Assembly: GCA_946221495.1 (NCBI GenBank)
Contig: CAMIFA010000119.1
Span: 1 to 16,588, forward strand
DNA length: 16,588 nucleotides
Direction of reading: 5' to 3'
Source of the DNA: an uncultured cyanobacterium
GTDB taxonomy: Bacteria; Cyanobacteriota; Cyanobacteriia; Cyanobacteriales; Chroococcidiopsidaceae
In this document: positions 15,624 to 16,588 of the stretch, piece after piece
Layout of the letters: each line of letters begins with the position of its first letter
Position numbering within the stretch: position 1 is the stretch's first letter
Made by a program: the position numbers and the translations under genes
The notes under the pieces: generated by a model
What the model was told of the DNA's origin: nothing
Database searches by the model: none
Seen by the model: only the letters and a program-made list of their open reading frames with translations

Positions 15624-15850
15624 TATTTTCGCCTCAGTTTATTTAAATATGTGTTGCCGCTACCTCTTTTAGTTAGAAAGATGCCTTACTATCATCCAGT
15701 AGAGCATCCCCAACCGCACAACGTAGTGCTTCTAGACATATCACTGAAAACAGTATGATCAATTCGGAACTTCTTCGGGCGAAGGTTTGAAGTAAGAATC
15801 TGTGTTTGAATGGCAGCGATCAAGCCTGTCAGAATCAGCTTAGATTAATA
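15624..15850. other. Intergenic region upstream of the NTF2-like gene
   Basis: I see no supported ORF. It should contain the promoter for the minus-strand gene at 15623, but no strong -35/-10 pair stands out. Confidence 0.35.
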
Positions 15851-16333
15851 TCACTGGCAATTATATTTGTTGTAGCTCTTTAGCACTTGTATACTTAGCG
15901 CAAACAAAGCTATTGGCGGCTTGATCATATGTACCACTTCCGCAAATGCTGTCAACAAAGTTGGACTATCCTGTATTAGCAAAAAGACGCGAGCAACATA
16001 TTTTTGCACCCATCGCTCGCTCCATCTTGGCTTGGCTCCCTCTGTGGTTGACCAGCGACTATCTTCTCCGGTTGCCATCAACTAAGGTGTGTGGAGGATG
16101 TTGGCAAGCTGTTTGTGACGAAGCAGGAAGCCGTTAAGCGGTTTAGATTGTACCTGCTTCAGGCAGCGATTCAGCATCATTGCCGCCAGTGATGCCGAAG
16201 TCATGCCTTGTCCATAAATCCCATAGAGATGCACACAGCATCCCTGATCGTCTGTAAGTAAGCGCGATTCCGCAGCTTGCTTGAGCACTCCTTGTGTGTA
16301 GCGACAGTAGACTTTATCGCTCTCAATGCCCAT
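15851..16333 (-). pseudogene. FAD-dependent monooxygenase, decayed C-terminal part
   Basis: Two pieces in one frame, separated by TAG at 16082-16084, encode IYGQGMTSASLAAMMLNRCL and then LMATGEDSRWSTTEGAKPRW and VVHMIKPPIALF. These match the C-terminal third of FAD-dependent hydroxylases/epoxidases of the polyprenylphenol-hydroxylase type, where a G-D-A-V...N-P-x-Y-G-Q-G-M motif binds FAD and N-P-W-L-M-A-T-G-E-D follows. The TAG replaces the Trp codon (TGG) of that motif. The GDAVC-like bases (RDAVCI) are in the next frame, implying a one-base loss just before IYGQGM. Upstream sequence no longer matches and the N-terminal Rossmann motif is missing, so this is a remnant. Confidence 0.68.
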
Positions 16334-16588
16334 TCACTTCTTGCCATACAACTCGTCTAGACCCTTACGAGTAATCGTAGTACTCAAAGTCATGCCCTTC
16401 ATCGGTGCGGTCGGATGTCCTCTACAGAAGCGATTGCACCCAACTTTCTACTAACAACCAATTACCATAAAGTATGAGTTGTGCAGAAGGCATCATCTGC
16501 GAAAGCATACAAGCATTGGATAAAAATGTTTTACCTCTTGCCCATTTTTAAGTGAAGTCTACTAAAACTATTACTAAATTAGGTAACT
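16334..16588. other. Non-coding end of window
   Basis: No credible gene is visible. A 19-residue minus-strand frame (16393-16334) ends immediately before the monooxygenase remnant but resembles nothing I know. The last 60 bases are AT-rich. Confidence 0.35.

Noticed and set aside
15946..16137. A 63-residue plus-strand ORF
   Set aside because: It is antisense to the monooxygenase remnant, whose motifs on the minus strand explain the sequence better.
16334..16393. 19-residue minus-strand frame ending LDELYGKK
   Set aside because: Its likeness to the GFP C-terminal tag is a chance match of a few residues, and no other support for a gene exists.

Overview
The window looks like chromosomal DNA from a cyanobacterium. 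Nine copies of the cyanobacterial HIP1 octamer GCGATCGC lie between positions 1030 and 7820. The main genes are AMIN-domain TonB-dependent receptors of a cyanobacterial kind, and the transposase and GDSL-RTX lipase types are also common there. I cannot name the species; a Chroococcidiopsis- or Nostoc-like genome would fit, but that is inference.

Left part (1-8913). After about 250 bases of AT-rich non-coding DNA there is an unrecognised 68-residue ORF on the plus strand (250-456). It faces an unrecognised membrane-anchored protein on the minus strand (527-1165). Then comes the functional core, an iron-uptake operon read right to left. It holds an IutA/SchT-like TonB receptor (8913-6310), a PepSY-TM membrane protein (6291-5140), a FhuA-type siderophore receptor (5039-2439) and a second PepSY-TM protein (2436-1366). 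It is a tandem duplication of a receptor-reductase pair. The N-terminal modules of the receptors and the whole PepSY proteins are close copies, while the two barrels belong to different receptor families. The likely scheme is that the receptors import two kinds of ferric siderophore across the outer membrane and the PepSY proteins reduce or release the iron at the inner membrane. A promoter with a Fur-like site lies just upstream (9004-9031).

Middle part (9070-12837). This is a graveyard of mobile elements. An IS4-like element (9070-10401) with matching 16-bp ends abuts the FAD-binding half of a photolyase/cryptochrome gene. That gene is itself split by an IS630-family element (10670-11725). 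Its C-terminus resumes at 11726-12146, and a second, diverged copy of the last part of the C-terminus lies at 12616-12837. Between the two C-terminal copies sits a pair of small genes joined by an ATGA overlap (12225-12404 and 12401-12604). Short palindromic elements have been inserted into the transposase genes and the photolyase remnants, several of them without breaking the reading frame, in the manner of Rickettsia palindromic elements. This is the most unusual signal in the window.

Right part (12838-16588). A short proline/glutamate-rich ORF (12926-13147) is followed by a GDSL esterase with C-terminal RTX calcium-binding repeats (14789-13350). A frameshift has cut off its last residues, which are still readable at 13355-13249. 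Next come an NTF2/SnoaL-like exported protein with a Tat-like signal (15623-15057) and a decayed C-terminal piece of a FAD-dependent monooxygenase (16333-15851). I see no HIP1 site in this half. I found no rRNA, tRNA or CRISPR array.
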